DNA of 64,000 bases from Mycobacterium sp. 141 (GCF_000382405.1 NZ_KB908259.1:62001-126000), one strand, 5' to 3'. Shown: positions 1-8,911, counted from the first letter of the stretch. Made by a program: numbers and translations. The notes: generated by a model not told the origin, from the letters alone.

Positions 1-723
1 GTGATCGTGATGGCAGAGTTTCCGGGCATCTCACCCATGGTGTTCGACTTCGCTCGCAGAGTCGCGGCCATCGGATGTACGGCGGTCGTACCGCATCTGT
101 ACGGAAGTCCCGGGCGCGATCCGAGCCCGGCTGCGCACGGACTCGTCGCCGCGTTGGCGAATGTCGCCGGCCAGATCGGGCCGGTATGCATCAGCCGCGA
201 ATTCGTGGTGCTCGCCACCGGTCGCACTTCACCGGTGGTGCACTGGTTACGCGCATTGGCTGGGAGTGAGCACCAGCGTTGCGGCGGACCGGGGGTCGGG
301 GCTGTCGGGATGTGTTTCACCGGCGGATTTGCGCTGGCGATGGCCGTTGACGACCGTCTGATCGCACCGGTGCTTTCCCAGCCGGGGCTACCGCTGGCCT
401 TCACCCGTCGCCAGAAATGTGCCATCGACGTGTGCCCGTCCGATATGGCGCGGATCAAGAATCGCTGCGCGGAGGGGCTCACTGTCATGGGATTGCGTTT
501 CCGCGGCGATAGACGCTCTCCCGCTGAGCGATTCGAGTTTCTGCGCAATCAGCTCGGCGACGCGTTCTTGGCCATCGAACTTGAGGACGCCGACGCGAAT
601 CCAGAGGGCGTGCTGAGCCCGCATTCGGTGCTGACCGAACATCTTGTCGACGAACCTGGACAGCCGACGCAGATCGCACTGCACCGAGTGTTGGACTTCC
701 TGCGCACCCGGCTCGTTTGTTGA
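1..723 (+). CDS. Dienelactone hydrolase family protein (5' end outside window)
   Basis: Alpha/beta hydrolase of the dienelactone hydrolase type. The open frame enters from the left edge, so the N-terminus is probably cut off: residues 1-10 (IVMAEFPGI) match the strand and Glu region that normally lies 30-40 residues into this family. The nucleophile elbow GMCFTGG has Cys105, the Cys-type nucleophile expected for this family. Family members hydrolyse lactones or esters in the cytoplasm; the substrate here cannot be told. The C-terminus is complete. The next gene is convergent, with about 55 bp between the stops. Confidence 0.8.
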   Translation: MIVMAEFPGISPMVFDFARRVAAIGCTAVVPHLYGSPGRDPSPAAHGLVAALANVAGQIGPVCISREFVVLATGRTSPVVHWLRALAGSEHQRCGGPGVGAVGMCFTGGFALAMAVDDRLIAPVLSQPGLPLAFTRRQKCAIDVCPSDMARIKNRCAEGLTVMGLRFRGDRRSPAERFEFLRNQLGDAFLAIELEDADANPEGVLSPHSVLTEHLVDEPGQPTQIALHRVLDFLRTRLVC

Positions 724-777
724 AGCCGGTGCAGAACCGATCGCGGGCGGCGACAAGGTGTTGGCTCGATGGTGGTG

Positions 778-1698
778 TCACTCGCCTGTTCGGAACCGTG
801 CTTTGGCGACCAGGCGTGCGACCTCGTCGGCGATGATCTGGGGTTCGGTGATCGGTACGGTATGCCCGGAGTGCACAGCGGTAACGTGTCGCCCCTCGGG
901 GGATTGCGCCGCGCGATAGCTGTGGGCGGCATTCACCTGGGCGCGGACGTGCTTGGGCATACTCTCGCGTGCGCGTGCGAGGCCGCCCGAAATCACCGTG
1001 ATGGGCATGTTCCCGGCAGACGGCGGGCTGGTCTTCCACATTTTGACGTCATCGAGGAACGCATTGGCTTGGCGCGCCTCCGTCTCCAGTACACGAGGGG
1101 CGAACGCCTCCGCCCGCATATCATCGCGGACGTCGTCGGTGGGTGCTGCGGCGAGAAGCGACCCGTACACGAATCGAAGTAGCCCGAGCTTTGCGAGCAG
1201 CTTCCCAGCGCTGACGGCCATTCGTTCGTTGCGGCGCAACCGTGCACTGAACAGCACGCCAGCGGCCTCATCGATCGGATCGACAAGCACGAGTCCGGCG
1301 ATCAGGTCCAGCCGACGCGAAGCGGCGAGACGAGCGATGGGGCCTCCGGCGCTGTGGCCGACGAGGATGAACGGGCCGGGCCGGAAGTGATCAAGCAGGT
1401 CAACCAGATCGTCGGCCATCCGGTCCAGGGTTTGCCCGGTTGGATCTGATGCTGAGCGACCGAGACCGGCACGGTCATACACAATCGTCCGGGCGACGGG
1501 CGCTACCCGCAGTTGCACGCCGGCCCAATACGAACGCGTCGCACCGGCTCCGCCCTCGAATACCACCGTCAATGCGTTGTCGGAATCAGGGCCGGGCAGC
1601 ACCTGCGTGTACAGGCGACGACCGTCGCGGGTCGGCACCCATTCGGGCGCGCCCTGGCTGTGGCCGTGGACACTCGTATTTTCGGGGTTAGCGGCCAC
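778..1698 (-). CDS. Alpha/beta hydrolase
   Basis: A 306-residue alpha/beta hydrolase without signal peptide. Seen directly: an oxyanion-hole-like FEGGAG at 48-53, an YDRAGLGRS segment near 74-82, and the nucleophile elbow GHSAGG with Ser116. The catalytic His probably lies in the HSGH segment near the C-terminus. The substrate is unknown. Its start overlaps the end of the upstream methyltransferase gene by 11 bp, so the two are very likely co-transcribed and would share the iron-box promoter upstream of that gene. Confidence 0.85.
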   Translation of the reverse strand: MAANPENTSVHGHSQGAPEWVPTRDGRRLYTQVLPGPDSDNALTVVFEGGAGATRSYWAGVQLRVAPVARTIVYDRAGLGRSASDPTGQTLDRMADDLVDLLDHFRPGPFILVGHSAGGPIARLAASRRLDLIAGLVLVDPIDEAAGVLFSARLRRNERMAVSAGKLLAKLGLLRFVYGSLLAAAPTDDVRDDMRAEAFAPRVLETEARQANAFLDDVKMWKTSPPSAGNMPITVISGGLARARESMPKHVRAQVNAAHSYRAAQSPEGRHVTAVHSGHTVPITEPQIIADEVARLVAKARFRTGE

Positions 1699-2515
1699 TG
1701 CCGAGCCGAAACAGGTTGAGCTTGTAGCTGTTCATCATGGGCGGCACCAGGCGGGCCAGAAGCGGCATGCCGTATCGGTAGCGTAGCGGCCAGTTTCTGG
1801 CTATCTCCGGTTGCGGCCGGGCGAACGTACGAGTCTCGATCAGCCGCAAACCCCAGTCCTCGAGGCGGTGGGGGTCGTCGCAGATCCATTGCATCCGAGC
1901 AGCCAACGATTTCATCGCTCCGTTGCGATGCTGGTTACGCATCATTGCGGCCCCGCCGGTATCGAAGGCGATCAACGAACCGTCAAAGTGACCAGCGAGT
2001 TGGGTAAGAACTGTGCGCACCTGGTCTTCTGGCAGATAGAGCAGGACCGCTTCGCTGACAAACAGGTACGGCGGTGGCGCGGCGGCGATTGTGTCGAACC
2101 AATCGGTATCGAGAACCGAACCGGCCAACATCGTGTATCGGTCCTGGTTGGTAAAGAACCGGCGCCGGAGCTCGATCGAATCAGGCAGGTCGATGTCGAA
2201 CCAATGCACCTCACCGTTGTCGAGCCGGTCGAAGCGAGTGTTCAAGCCTGTCCCGAGTTCGACAACCGTCGCCGCGGGATGAGAGCGAAGAAAGCGCTGC
2301 ACCCATCCATCGAAAATGGCGGTCCGAAGCACCGACCCAGGCAAGGACAGCCCTTTGAACCGGGTGAAGTCGTAATCGATGGTTTCGACGAGCTGTACCG
2401 CTCGCCGATCGTTGAGCACGGGATGGCGTGACGCGGCATCAGAGGCTCGGCCAAACAGCGGAATGAGCAGTGTCTCCTGCACATCGCCGAGATCCGGCTT
2501 GATCTTGCTCACCAT
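1688..2515 (-). CDS. SAM-dependent methyltransferase, leucine carboxyl methyltransferase (LCM) type
   Basis: Class I methyltransferase of the LCM-related group that is expanded in mycobacteria. The SAM-binding motif VVELGTGLNTRFDRLD is in the first half, followed by an acidic HWFDIDLPD segment, as in this group. I place the start at the ATG beginning MVSKIKPDLGD, because the frame further upstream runs through an IdeR-like site and is cysteine-rich and unlike the family. The substrate is unknown; paralogues are often linked to polyketide or siderophore-type metabolites. It is the first gene of a two-gene operon with the alpha/beta hydrolase. Confidence 0.85.
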   Translation of the reverse strand: MVSKIKPDLGDVQETLLIPLFGRASDAASRHPVLNDRRAVQLVETIDYDFTRFKGLSLPGSVLRTAIFDGWVQRFLRSHPAATVVELGTGLNTRFDRLDNGEVHWFDIDLPDSIELRRRFFTNQDRYTMLAGSVLDTDWFDTIAAAPPPYLFVSEAVLLYLPEDQVRTVLTQLAGHFDGSLIAFDTGGAAMMRNQHRNGAMKSLAARMQWICDDPHRLEDWGLRLIETRTFARPQPEIARNWPLRYRYGMPLLARLVPPMMNSYKLNLFRLGSGR

Positions 2516-2566
2516 AACGCCCCCGATCCACATGCCTTCACACCGGCAGGCACAAGGCCCGCCCAA

Positions 2567-2585
2567 CAAAATTAGGCTAACCTAA
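2567..2585 (-). promoter_or_regulatory. IdeR/DtxR-type iron box upstream of methyltransferase
   Basis: Positions 2572-2585 read TTAGGCTAACCTAA, identical to the last 14 bases of the mycobacterial IdeR consensus; the remaining five positions are poorly matched. The site lies about 52 bp upstream of the methyltransferase start, a normal promoter position. Inference: the methyltransferase-hydrolase pair is repressed by iron-loaded IdeR. Confidence 0.6.
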
Positions 2586-2701
2586 CTACACGGTTGAATG
2601 CGTGGCTACGTTAGGCGCTCCGGCCACGCTGACCGCACAGGGGTACCGATAACTGTAAGGGGTTGGGAAGCAGTGCAATAGGGCGCAGGTGCACGCCGTG
2701 G

Positions 2702-2887
2702 CTAGCCCTTCCAAACCACCTTGTCGGTGCCCCCGGCATCCCGATAGACAACGCTGTCGGGCGCTGTGCCGCCGCGTACGTCGAAGTAAATCCCACCAGA
2801 TGTTTGGGTGCCCGGCGCGATCGGTTGATTGGGAAGGCCGTCCGTCTGGTTTCCCTTCATATCCGCGTAGGTGGAGCTGTTGACAGC
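2702..2887 (-). pseudogene. 3' remnant of a DUF1942 (MPT63-like) secreted protein
   Basis: An open frame of 61 residues ending IYFDV...VVYRDAGGTDKVVWKG resembles the C-terminal strands of the MPT63/DUF1942 immunoglobulin-like secreted proteins, including the APG..T.G.IYFDV pattern. There is no signal peptide or N-terminal half: upstream, the frame runs antisense into the DUF480 gene without family similarity. I read it as a truncated relic, possibly cut when the neighbouring segment was rearranged. Confidence 0.55.
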
Positions 2888-2989
2888 CCGCGTGGTCCCG
2901 AGGTCGTCTACTCGCGGGGGAGAGCTGGGAAGGGCAGTGCGGCGGTGAAGACGGCGACGATACGGACCGCACAGAAGTAGGGTCTGCTC

Positions 2990-4186
2990 ATGGACCTCGA
3001 GCCGGTCGAGCAGCGGATTCTGGGCAGCCTTCTGGAGAAACAGGTCACGGTTCCCGCGTCGTACCCGCTCACACTCTCCAGCCTTCGCAGCGCCTGTAAC
3101 CAGACCAGCAGCCGTGAGCCGGTGATGGACCTCGACGAGCGGACGGTGGAACTGACGGCTCGCGCGCTCAAGGACCGTGGACTGTTGCGCATCGTGTGGT
3201 CTGACACCGGACGGCGCACCCTGAAATATCACCAAACTCTTTCGGAAATCCTCGATCTTGCTGACGACGAGCGCGCGGTGCTCACCGTGCTGCTCCTGCG
3301 CGGGCCGCAGGCCCCTGGTGAGCTGCGCACCCGGACCGAGCGGCTGTGCCCGTTCGCCGACCGCGCCGCGGTCGAGGCGTGCCTGGAACGGCTACGCAAG
3401 CGTGACCAACCGCTGGTGCGGCGCCTCGACCGGCGGCCAGGCCAACAGGACTACCGATGGGTACACGAGTTGGGACCGGTTGAGACGGGGGAGACGCCCG
3501 CGCGGCCCGCCGTTGATCGTGAAGTTCCCATCACGGATTCGCCCGAGGCCCGCGACAACCGAGTGCGGGCGACCTACGGTGTCGTGGCTACCACCTACGC
3601 GCGTGAGCTGTCGGACGAGCTCGGGGGAATGCCATTCGAGCGCTGGCTGCTCGACCGCGTGGCGGTGGCCGCCCGCGATCTGCCGGTTATGGATGCAGGC
3701 TGCGGTCCCGGTCACGTGGCGGCGTACCTGGCCGCGGCCGGCGCTGACGTACAGGGACTCGATCTCAGCCCGGAGATGGTCGCCGAGGCACAGCAGCGGC
3801 ATCCCGATGTCGGTTACGAGGTGGGAGATCTGCGGCAGCTGATGCGGCCGGCGGCCGCCGTCGGCTGGGGAGCCGTACTCGGGTGGTACTCCCTCATTCA
3901 CCTCGCAGCGTCCGAACTGCCCGGCGCCATTGCCGCCCTGGCTCGGCCACTCGCATCCGGTGGGTTGCTGGTGCTTGCTCTGCACGCGGGTGACGACGTA
4001 CGCCGGGTGACCAGCTGGCTCGACATCGAGGTGCCAGCACTGGACATCGTGCTGCACGACCCGGCCGCCGTCGTCGCGGCGGTGCGCTCGGCAGGGCTTA
4101 CCGACGTCGAGTGGTATCTCCGCGGGCCGTACGAATGGCATGGCGAGACCACCCAGCGGCTGTACGTCGTGGCACGCCGAGCCTGA
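2990..4186 (+). CDS. DUF480 (YceH-like) domain fused to a class I methyltransferase
   Basis: A 398-residue two-domain protein. Residues 1-165 match DUF480/YceH, a tandem winged-helix fold, with the typical opening LEPVEQRILGSLLEKQ and the ACNQ...R motif. Residues about 185-398 form a SAM-dependent methyltransferase with motif I DAGCGPGHVA at 235-244 and acidic post-I segment QGLDLSPEM. YceH proteins are normally about 220 residues alone, so this is a fusion. Its role is unknown; a DNA- or protein-binding module coupled to small-molecule methylation is possible. It is a monocistronic-looking gene. Confidence 0.85.
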   Translation: MDLEPVEQRILGSLLEKQVTVPASYPLTLSSLRSACNQTSSREPVMDLDERTVELTARALKDRGLLRIVWSDTGRRTLKYHQTLSEILDLADDERAVLTVLLLRGPQAPGELRTRTERLCPFADRAAVEACLERLRKRDQPLVRRLDRRPGQQDYRWVHELGPVETGETPARPAVDREVPITDSPEARDNRVRATYGVVATTYARELSDELGGMPFERWLLDRVAVAARDLPVMDAGCGPGHVAAYLAAAGADVQGLDLSPEMVAEAQQRHPDVGYEVGDLRQLMRPAAAVGWGAVLGWYSLIHLAASELPGAIAALARPLASGGLLVLALHAGDDVRRVTSWLDIEVPALDIVLHDPAAVVAAVRSAGLTDVEWYLRGPYEWHGETTQRLYVVARRA

Positions 4187-4379
4187 CGCGGGGCGCAGCG
4201 CGTCTTGTTCTACGGTCGCAGGATTTCGGCCGGGGAGGAGGTTGGTTCAGGGCGGAACGAGGCAAAAATTTCGTGACGGTTTCAGTTGAGCAAAGGTCCT
4301 GCAGCCTACCCGCGATATGAAGGCCGATACCGGCTCGTTGGCTTTAGTGTTGGCTGCTGTGGTCGAACTGGGCAATTAT

Positions 4380-4406
4380 GTGAAGCGCTGGCGCACAGCG
4401 CTTCAC
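4380..4406 (+). promoter_or_regulatory. Perfect hairpin at the start of the CBM2 gene
   Basis: GTGAAGCGCTG (4380-4390) and CAGCGCTTCAC (4396-4406) are perfect reverse complements around a 5-nt loop. In RNA the 11-bp stem would bury the proposed GTG start codon. It could control translation, or it could simply be coding sequence if the true start is 4317. Confidence 0.55.
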
Positions 4407-4787
4407 ATAACGATGTCGGTACTGATGGCTGCCACCCTCGGACTTGCCATCACGCCCGTAGCTCGTGCGGCTGCGGCCGCGGCAACCTTATCGGTGACAT
4501 CGACGTGGCAGACCGGTTTCATCGCCCGCTTCGTCATCACCAACGCGAGCGCGGTGCCGCTCACCGATTGGAAGCTTGAATTCGACTTGCCGGCGGGCGA
4601 ATCCATCTCGCACACGTGGAGCAGCACCCTCACGCAATACGGTACGCACTATGTTCTCGGCCCCGCGAATTGGAATCGCATCATTGCGCCGGGTGGTACA
4701 GCAACGGGTGGTCTGAGAGGCGTGCTGACCGGTCCCTACTCGCCACCGTTGAATTGTGTGCTCAACGGGCAATACCGTTGCACATAG
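4380..4787 (+). CDS. Secreted carbohydrate-binding module family 2 (CBM2) protein
   Basis: Small exported protein with a basic n-region (KRW), hydrophobic core and ARA-AA cleavage site, followed by one CBM2-like beta-sandwich (about 100 residues) with aromatic residues TWQ, DWKLEF and NWN, and two cysteines near the C-terminus (LNC, YRC) that could form a disulphide. CBM2 binds cellulose or chitin. No catalytic domain is present; it resembles the small mycobacterial CBM2 proteins. I chose the GTG at 4380 because it gives a normal signal peptide; an ATG at 4317 would add 21 residues, and the ATG at 4413 would remove the basic region. Confidence 0.7.
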   Translation: MKRWRTALHITMSVLMAATLGLAITPVARAAAAAATLSVTSTWQTGFIARFVITNASAVPLTDWKLEFDLPAGESISHTWSSTLTQYGTHYVLGPANWNRIIAPGGTATGGLRGVLTGPYSPPLNCVLNGQYRCT

Positions 4788-4835
4788 AGGCGACTGCTGC
4801 GCACCGAAGCTCGGCCGCTCCGAATGCATCGCCGC

Positions 4836-5390
4836 CTACTGGCCGGGCGGAAGGTTCACGGGCTTAGCGAAGACGCCAACCGCGAAAGTAGTGGGGTTCG
4901 CGTCTCCCTGAAGTGTCGTCACCGTCGTCGCCATACCAATCTCGGTATATCTGCAATCGAGCATTACCTTTCTGTGGCCAGGGCTGTTCAACCACCCGTC
5001 GATCAGGTCCGGTCGCGTCGCGAAGTCAGTGTTCAGTCCGAACCCGCCCATGATTTCACCCACGAGGGTGGCCTTGTAGCCTGTGTCCCGGACGCGGCTG
5101 CCAGGGGTCGAACCATCCGAACCGGTGTGGTCGGTGGTTTTGAGGGTGGCGTAGTCGTCGGCCTGCCGTTGCGCGGCGGCTATCAGTTGCGGATTCTGGG
5201 TGACCGGACCGCATCCGTTTTGCGCCCGTTGCTGGTTGACCAGATCGACGAGTGTTTGATCGGGGTCTGCTGATGCGGTGGCGGGCGTGCCGATGAGTAG
5301 GCCCGTCATCAGTGCGAAGGCGATCGCTCCGGTGCTCAGTATCTTTCCGGGCACGCTTGCGGTGCAAGCGTCAAAACCACTTCCTTTCAT
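4836..5390 (-). CDS. Secreted CAP (SCP/PR-1-like) domain protein
   Basis: A 184-residue exported protein: signal peptide with hydrophobic core ILSTGAIAFALMTGLLIG and an ASA-D cleavage site, then a bacterial CAP domain starting LVDLVNQQRAQNGCGPV. Typical CAP landmarks are LIAAAQRQADDYA, DHTGSDG and WLNSPGHRKVMLDCRYTEIGM (split positions). Two cysteines could pair. CAP proteins bind lipids or have unknown extracellular roles. The first residues MKGSGF and the region before the start are shared with the neighbouring DUF4189 gene. Confidence 0.85.
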   Translation of the reverse strand: MKGSGFDACTASVPGKILSTGAIAFALMTGLLIGTPATASADPDQTLVDLVNQQRAQNGCGPVTQNPQLIAAAQRQADDYATLKTTDHTGSDGSTPGSRVRDTGYKATLVGEIMGGFGLNTDFATRPDLIDGWLNSPGHRKVMLDCRYTEIGMATTVTTLQGDANPTTFAVGVFAKPVNLPPGQ

Positions 5391-5475
5391 GGTGTTTCCT
5401 TACCCTAGGTGAGTCCGACTATTGGTGAGACTGGTTCGGCTGGAGACGTGTCCCGGATGCGGCCACGGCCCCCGG

Positions 5476-5874
5476 TCACTGAACGGCACACGTGCCTGCC
5501 TTCACATTGAGGCCGGGACGCTTCGATAAGGCGTCGGCTGACGCTTCTTGAAACGTAGGACCCCATCCGAAGACGTAGGTGTTATCTCCCTTGGCTAACA
5601 CGGCACACCAGTTGTTTTGGCCGGAAGGCACCGTGAAAACTGTTCCCTCAGTGCAGGCGGCGTCCCCACATACGTTCCTTGCACCGGCATAAGCTGCTCC
5701 CTCATCCGACGCCCCGCCCGCCCAACCGACATGCTCGCCGTCCGGGGAGGTGGCGATGGCGCCCCACGGACTGTCGGCGTGCGCGGCAGGGGCCATGGTG
5801 ATGGCCAGCGCGGCGGACGCTAATGCACCGGCCATACGAACCGCGGCGCGCGCATGAAAACCGCTCCCTTTCAT
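5476..5874 (-). CDS. Secreted DUF4189 protein
   Basis: A 132-residue exported protein. Its signal peptide MAGALASAALAITMAPAAHA is followed by a DUF4189 domain (WGAIATSPDG...GWAGGASDEGAAYAGARNVCG) with four cysteines likely forming two disulphides. The family is common in mycobacteria and has no firmly known function. It starts with MKGSGFHA, nearly the same as the downstream CAP protein, which suggests that a 5' segment was duplicated between the two genes. Confidence 0.85.
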   Translation of the reverse strand: MKGSGFHARAAVRMAGALASAALAITMAPAAHADSPWGAIATSPDGEHVGWAGGASDEGAAYAGARNVCGDAACTEGTVFTVPSGQNNWCAVLAKGDNTYVFGWGPTFQEASADALSKRPGLNVKAGTCAVQ

Positions 5875-6334
5875 CGTGGTGTTCCTTTCCTTCTGACGGC
5901 CGTTCTGGTTGCTGTTGAAAGCGTGGGCTCGCGTGGTTGCGTCGGTACCCGTGCTGCACTACCTGAATTGGCCCCGGCGAATGCGCTGACTACGCAGCAC
6001 TGTCCAGCGACTACGCATAAGTCCGCGGGGACTTCCGGTGCCGCCCGCTGCTCTAATCCGGAAATGACCGAATCGGATGGCCAGTCTGAGCCCCGGGTGT
6101 CGCGTGCCATGAGCGTGGGACCGGTGTGAGCTGATTTTTGCCAGGGTGATGGGACCACCGGCGCGTCACGCCGGTGGTTTGTTCATCTGTTCGTGGCGGC
6201 TCAGGTCACGAAAGCAGGCGGCATGGATTTCGGGAGGTCGGTCTGTACGAGATCAGAGAGATGCTGCAGCCCGGCTCGCCTGCGGGGTTGGCTAGATTCC
6301 ACCTCCGGGAATCATCGCGATCTGCTAGATCTGC
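5875..6334. other. Intergenic region between the urease operon and the DUF4189 gene
   Basis: No convincing protein gene. It holds the upstream region of DUF4189 (right next to 5875), a GC-rich stretch, and a strong hairpin at 6154-6178 that probably ends the urease transcript. A small RNA upstream of that hairpin on the + strand cannot be ruled out. Confidence 0.5.
6154..6178. terminator. Strong GC hairpin after the urease operon
   Basis: ACCACCGGCG (6154-6163) pairs perfectly with CGCCGGTGGT (6169-6178) around a 5-nt loop. On the + strand it is followed by TTGTTC, a weak T-tract; on the minus strand there is none, which is common for mycobacterial terminators. It lies about 155 bp beyond the ureF stop. 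Confidence 0.6.
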
Positions 6335-7033
6335 TCAGGTGGCGAACAGCCTCGACGTCCGTTCCTCATGACGCATACCGCTGATTTCCAGGGCGGGTGT
6401 TGTGCTGGACAGTTCGTGCAGCGGGCGCTCGCACGCCTCCTTTGATAGCTGAACAGCCAGTTCGGCGGCACGGAGCTGGATGCGCTGGCTCTGTAGCGGG
6501 CCCAACCGGCCTAGCCGCACCGCAGCGCTGAGCAGCGCGGCCATCATCGATTGCATCGAACCGAGCACGGCCAGCTGCTGCGGGATACCCAGCCGAGACT
6601 GGATCGCCCCGTCGACGACCGCCGCGTGCCCCGGAAAGGTTCCGCTGATCACACCCGCGATATAAGGATCATTGTCTACCATGCCGATTTCGGTTGCGGT
6701 GGCGGCGAGTTGGCGGCCGATCGATGTTGATGCGGTCCTGGCGTTGCCGTAAAGCTTGTACGAAGCGGTCAGCTCATCGAGTTCGGCAAGCTGCTGCGGG
6801 TGGTCTGACATCCGCCAGGCGTGAGCGGTTATCGTGGCGTCCAAGGGGGCGTGGCCGTGGATGAGGTAACCGAGCGTGGTCGCCTCTAGGGTATCGGCCT
6901 GAGCCTCGGGGTGGCCGGCCAGCCATTCCTCCACTCCGTGACTGTGCACCAACCGTCCTGCGGGAAAAGCGCTGTCGTGCAATTGCATCCATAGCGCCGC
7001 CCCGACATCGGGGTCAGTGGTGATGGCCGGCAT
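6335..7033 (-). CDS. ureF: Urease accessory protein UreF
   Basis: A 232-residue all-helical chaperone needed for nickel insertion into urease. UreF works with UreD and UreG as a GTPase-regulating scaffold. The N-terminal LHDSAFPAGRLVHSHGVEEWL is the hallmark of the family. It ends with GMRHEERTSRLFAT, a C-terminal tail that is also found in a decayed copy near 23.5 kb. It is the last gene of the operon and overlaps ureE by 20 bp. Confidence 0.93.
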   Translation of the reverse strand: MPAITTDPDVGAALWMQLHDSAFPAGRLVHSHGVEEWLAGHPEAQADTLEATTLGYLIHGHAPLDATITAHAWRMSDHPQQLAELDELTASYKLYGNARTASTSIGRQLAATATEIGMVDNDPYIAGVISGTFPGHAAVVDGAIQSRLGIPQQLAVLGSMQSMMAALLSAAVRLGRLGPLQSQRIQLRAAELAVQLSKEACERPLHELSSTTPALEISGMRHEERTSRLFAT

Positions 7034-7499
7034 GGCTATCCGCCGAGGTTCGGGACCATCCGTTGCGAGCCATCGCCTCGTCGCCTACTTCGCCGACGAG
7101 GCCCATGTCGGCGAGCAGGTGCTGGGCTGCGTGGGCACTGGTGAACAGGGGTGCGGTCAGCCCCTCTTCGTCTACGTCGACCGGGGCATGCTGGTTGCCG
7201 AGCATGTGACCGAACATCAGTAGAGCGCGACCGGTGTTGTCCGCGAATCGGACTCGGATAGCTGGTTCGGGAGGACGGCGCACCACAACAACGTTGACCC
7301 CGTCGTCGCTGATCACTGCACCGTCGTATAGGAAGCTGCCGCGGGGGAGCTGGATCAGCACTTCCAATCCGGAGTCGGTGGTGACACGTTGTCGGTGTTT
7401 ACTGGCGTCCCCCCAGCCGATGTCGACGTGATGCACGTTGCACCCGACGAACTGCGGATCGGTCGCGTTACCGAGAATGGCGTCGGCCTTCATCATCAT
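7014..7499 (-). CDS. ureE: Urease accessory protein UreE
   Basis: Nickel metallochaperone that delivers Ni to the urease maturation complex. It has an N-terminal beta domain and a C-terminal metal-binding domain with FGHMLGNQHAPVDV; the His in GNQH corresponds to the conserved Ni-binding His. It ends in a short His tail GHHH. I chose the ATG at 7499, because AAAGG lies five bases before it, while an in-frame GTG at 7505 overlaps that ribosome-binding site. Confidence 0.9.
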   Translation of the reverse strand: MMMKADAILGNATDPQFVGCNVHHVDIGWGDASKHRQRVTTDSGLEVLIQLPRGSFLYDGAVISDDGVNVVVVRRPPEPAIRVRFADNTGRALLMFGHMLGNQHAPVDVDEEGLTAPLFTSAHAAQHLLADMGLVGEVGDEAMARNGWSRTSADSHAGHHH

Positions 7500-7508
7500 G
7501 GGCACCTT

Positions 7509-8294
7509 TCAGTGCGGCAGGACCGCGTCGCGTACGGCGGCGTGGACAGTCTCTTGGGCGTTTCGTAACGTCGGTGCACGGTCGGTGGTGATACGAGCAA
7601 AAGTTCCTGCACCGCGGGGCAATTCGCCAGCACCTCCCCGTACGCCCGGCAGGCCCGCGAGTGCCTCGCGGACCACGCTGGTCACAGCTGGGCGACCCGG
7701 GGTGAGTACCATCATGGTCGCAACATAGTCGCCGTCGAGAAACGGCGAGACCGACGGGGTGAACCGTTGTCGATCACGTGCTATCACTTGCCCTTCACTG
7801 CGCACCGTGACGGCGAAGTCGCTGGAGGCGTAGCGAAACCGCTCACCGTGGGCGATCCGGCCGGCGGCCACGGCTTCCCAGCCGATGTACGTCCCGGTCG
7901 GCGAAATATCGATGTCGAGATTCTGGTCGAACACGGAATCTGATTGCGGTATCACTGTTTTGGGCAGGTACTCCAGGATGGCGTCGGAGCATACTGTGAA
8001 CTGCAGCCGATGCCTGGCTCCCGGACCGGCCCCGGCGTACACCTGGGTGGCGGCCTGGGTCGTGAGCAAGAGATGGGATCCCGACGTACACACCGCGGTG
8101 GTGCACAGGTCGTCGTCGGAGAAGGTCCCGCCGCTGGGGCTCTGCACACAGAGCACCGCAGCGAGCGGGAACCTCTCATCGGTATGCAGGACGGTGGTGA
8201 CCCGCTGCGGATACCGCTGCCGAAGCTTGCTGATGCGGGTACGCCCGGTGTCGTCGGTGCCGACGTGAACGGTCAGCTCACCGGGTGCGATCAC
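7509..8294 (-). CDS. ureD: Urease accessory protein UreD
   Basis: A 261-residue UreD/UreH family scaffold that binds apo-urease and recruits UreF and UreG. Recognised from the central [10 protein letters not shown] and [14 protein letters not shown] segments typical of the family. It overlaps ureG by 4 bp (translational coupling) and precedes ureE by 9 bp. The N-terminal [20 protein letters not shown] segment recurs in the urease relic at 23.6 kb. Confidence 0.92.
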   Translation of the reverse strand: MIAPGELTVHVGTDDTGRTRISKLRQRYPQRVTTVLHTDERFPLAAVLCVQSPSGGTFSDDDLCTTAVCTSGSHLLLTTQAATQVYAGAGPGARHRLQFTVCSDAILEYLPKTVIPQSDSVFDQNLDIDISPTGTYIGWEAVAAGRIAHGERFRYASSDFAVTVRSEGQVIARDRQRFTPSVSPFLDGDYVATMMVLTPGRPAVTSVVREALAGLPGVRGGAGELPRGAGTFARITTDRAPTLRNAQETVHAAVRDAVLPH

Positions 8295-8911
8295 GCGTGG
8301 CCCGGGACCAGCATGGCGCCGTCCAATAGGACCTCGGTCAATTCGGTCAGTCCCTGGCCGGAGCGCAGGTCGGTGAACACCGTCGGCTTGGTGGGCCGGG
8401 CTATGTCACAGTCGCGACGCATTCCGTCGAGATCGGATCCCACCAGGTCAGCGAGGTCGATCTTGTTGACCACCAGCAGATCTGCTTGCAGCAGACCAAT
8501 ACCCTTCTTACGCGGAATGTCATCGCCGCCCGCTGTGTCGATGACGAAAATCCAATAGTCGACCAGGTCGGAGGTAAAGGTGGCTGCGAGATTGTCGCCA
8601 CCCGACTCGATGAGGATCAGGTCCAGGTCGTCGAACTCCGCGGCCAGTTCCCGCGCAGCGGCCAGGTTGGCCGACGGATCCTCCCGGATCGCGGTGTGCG
8701 GGCACGCCCCGGTCTCGACGGCCCGCACCCGGCGCGGGTCGATGACACCGCTGCGCCGGACCCGCTGGGCATCCTCGTCGGTCACCAGGTCGTTGGTGAT
8801 CACCGCGACACCGAGACCTCGTCGGATGAGTTCGGGAACCAGCGTCTCCACCAGTCGGGTCTTACCGGACCCGACTGGACCGCCGATACCGATACGGATC
8901 ACTTCACTCAC
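8291..8911 (-). CDS. ureG: Urease accessory GTPase UreG
   Basis: A 206-residue SIMIBI GTPase that powers nickel insertion. P-loop GGPVGSGKT at 9-17, the [11 protein letters not shown] segment carrying the Cys-Pro-His metal site, [11 protein letters not shown], and the [10 protein letters not shown] base-recognition motif are all present. Encoded 13 bp after ureC; overlaps ureD by 4 bp. Confidence 0.95.
   Translation of the reverse strand: MSEVIRIGIGGPVGSGKTRLVETLVPELIRRGLGVAVITNDLVTDEDAQRVRRSGVIDPRRVRAVETGACPHTAIREDPSANLAAARELAAEFDDLDLILIESGGDNLAATFTSDLVDYWIFVIDTAGGDDIPRKKGIGLLQADLLVVNKIDLADLVGSDLDGMRRDCDIARPTKPTVFTDLRSGQGLTELTEVLLDGAMLVPGHA

Noticed and set aside
5854..6129. A 91-codon + strand frame ending before the hairpin at 6154
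   Set aside because: Starts antisense to the DUF4189 signal peptide, no ribosome-binding site and no family signal; the hairpin is better explained as the end of the urease transcript.
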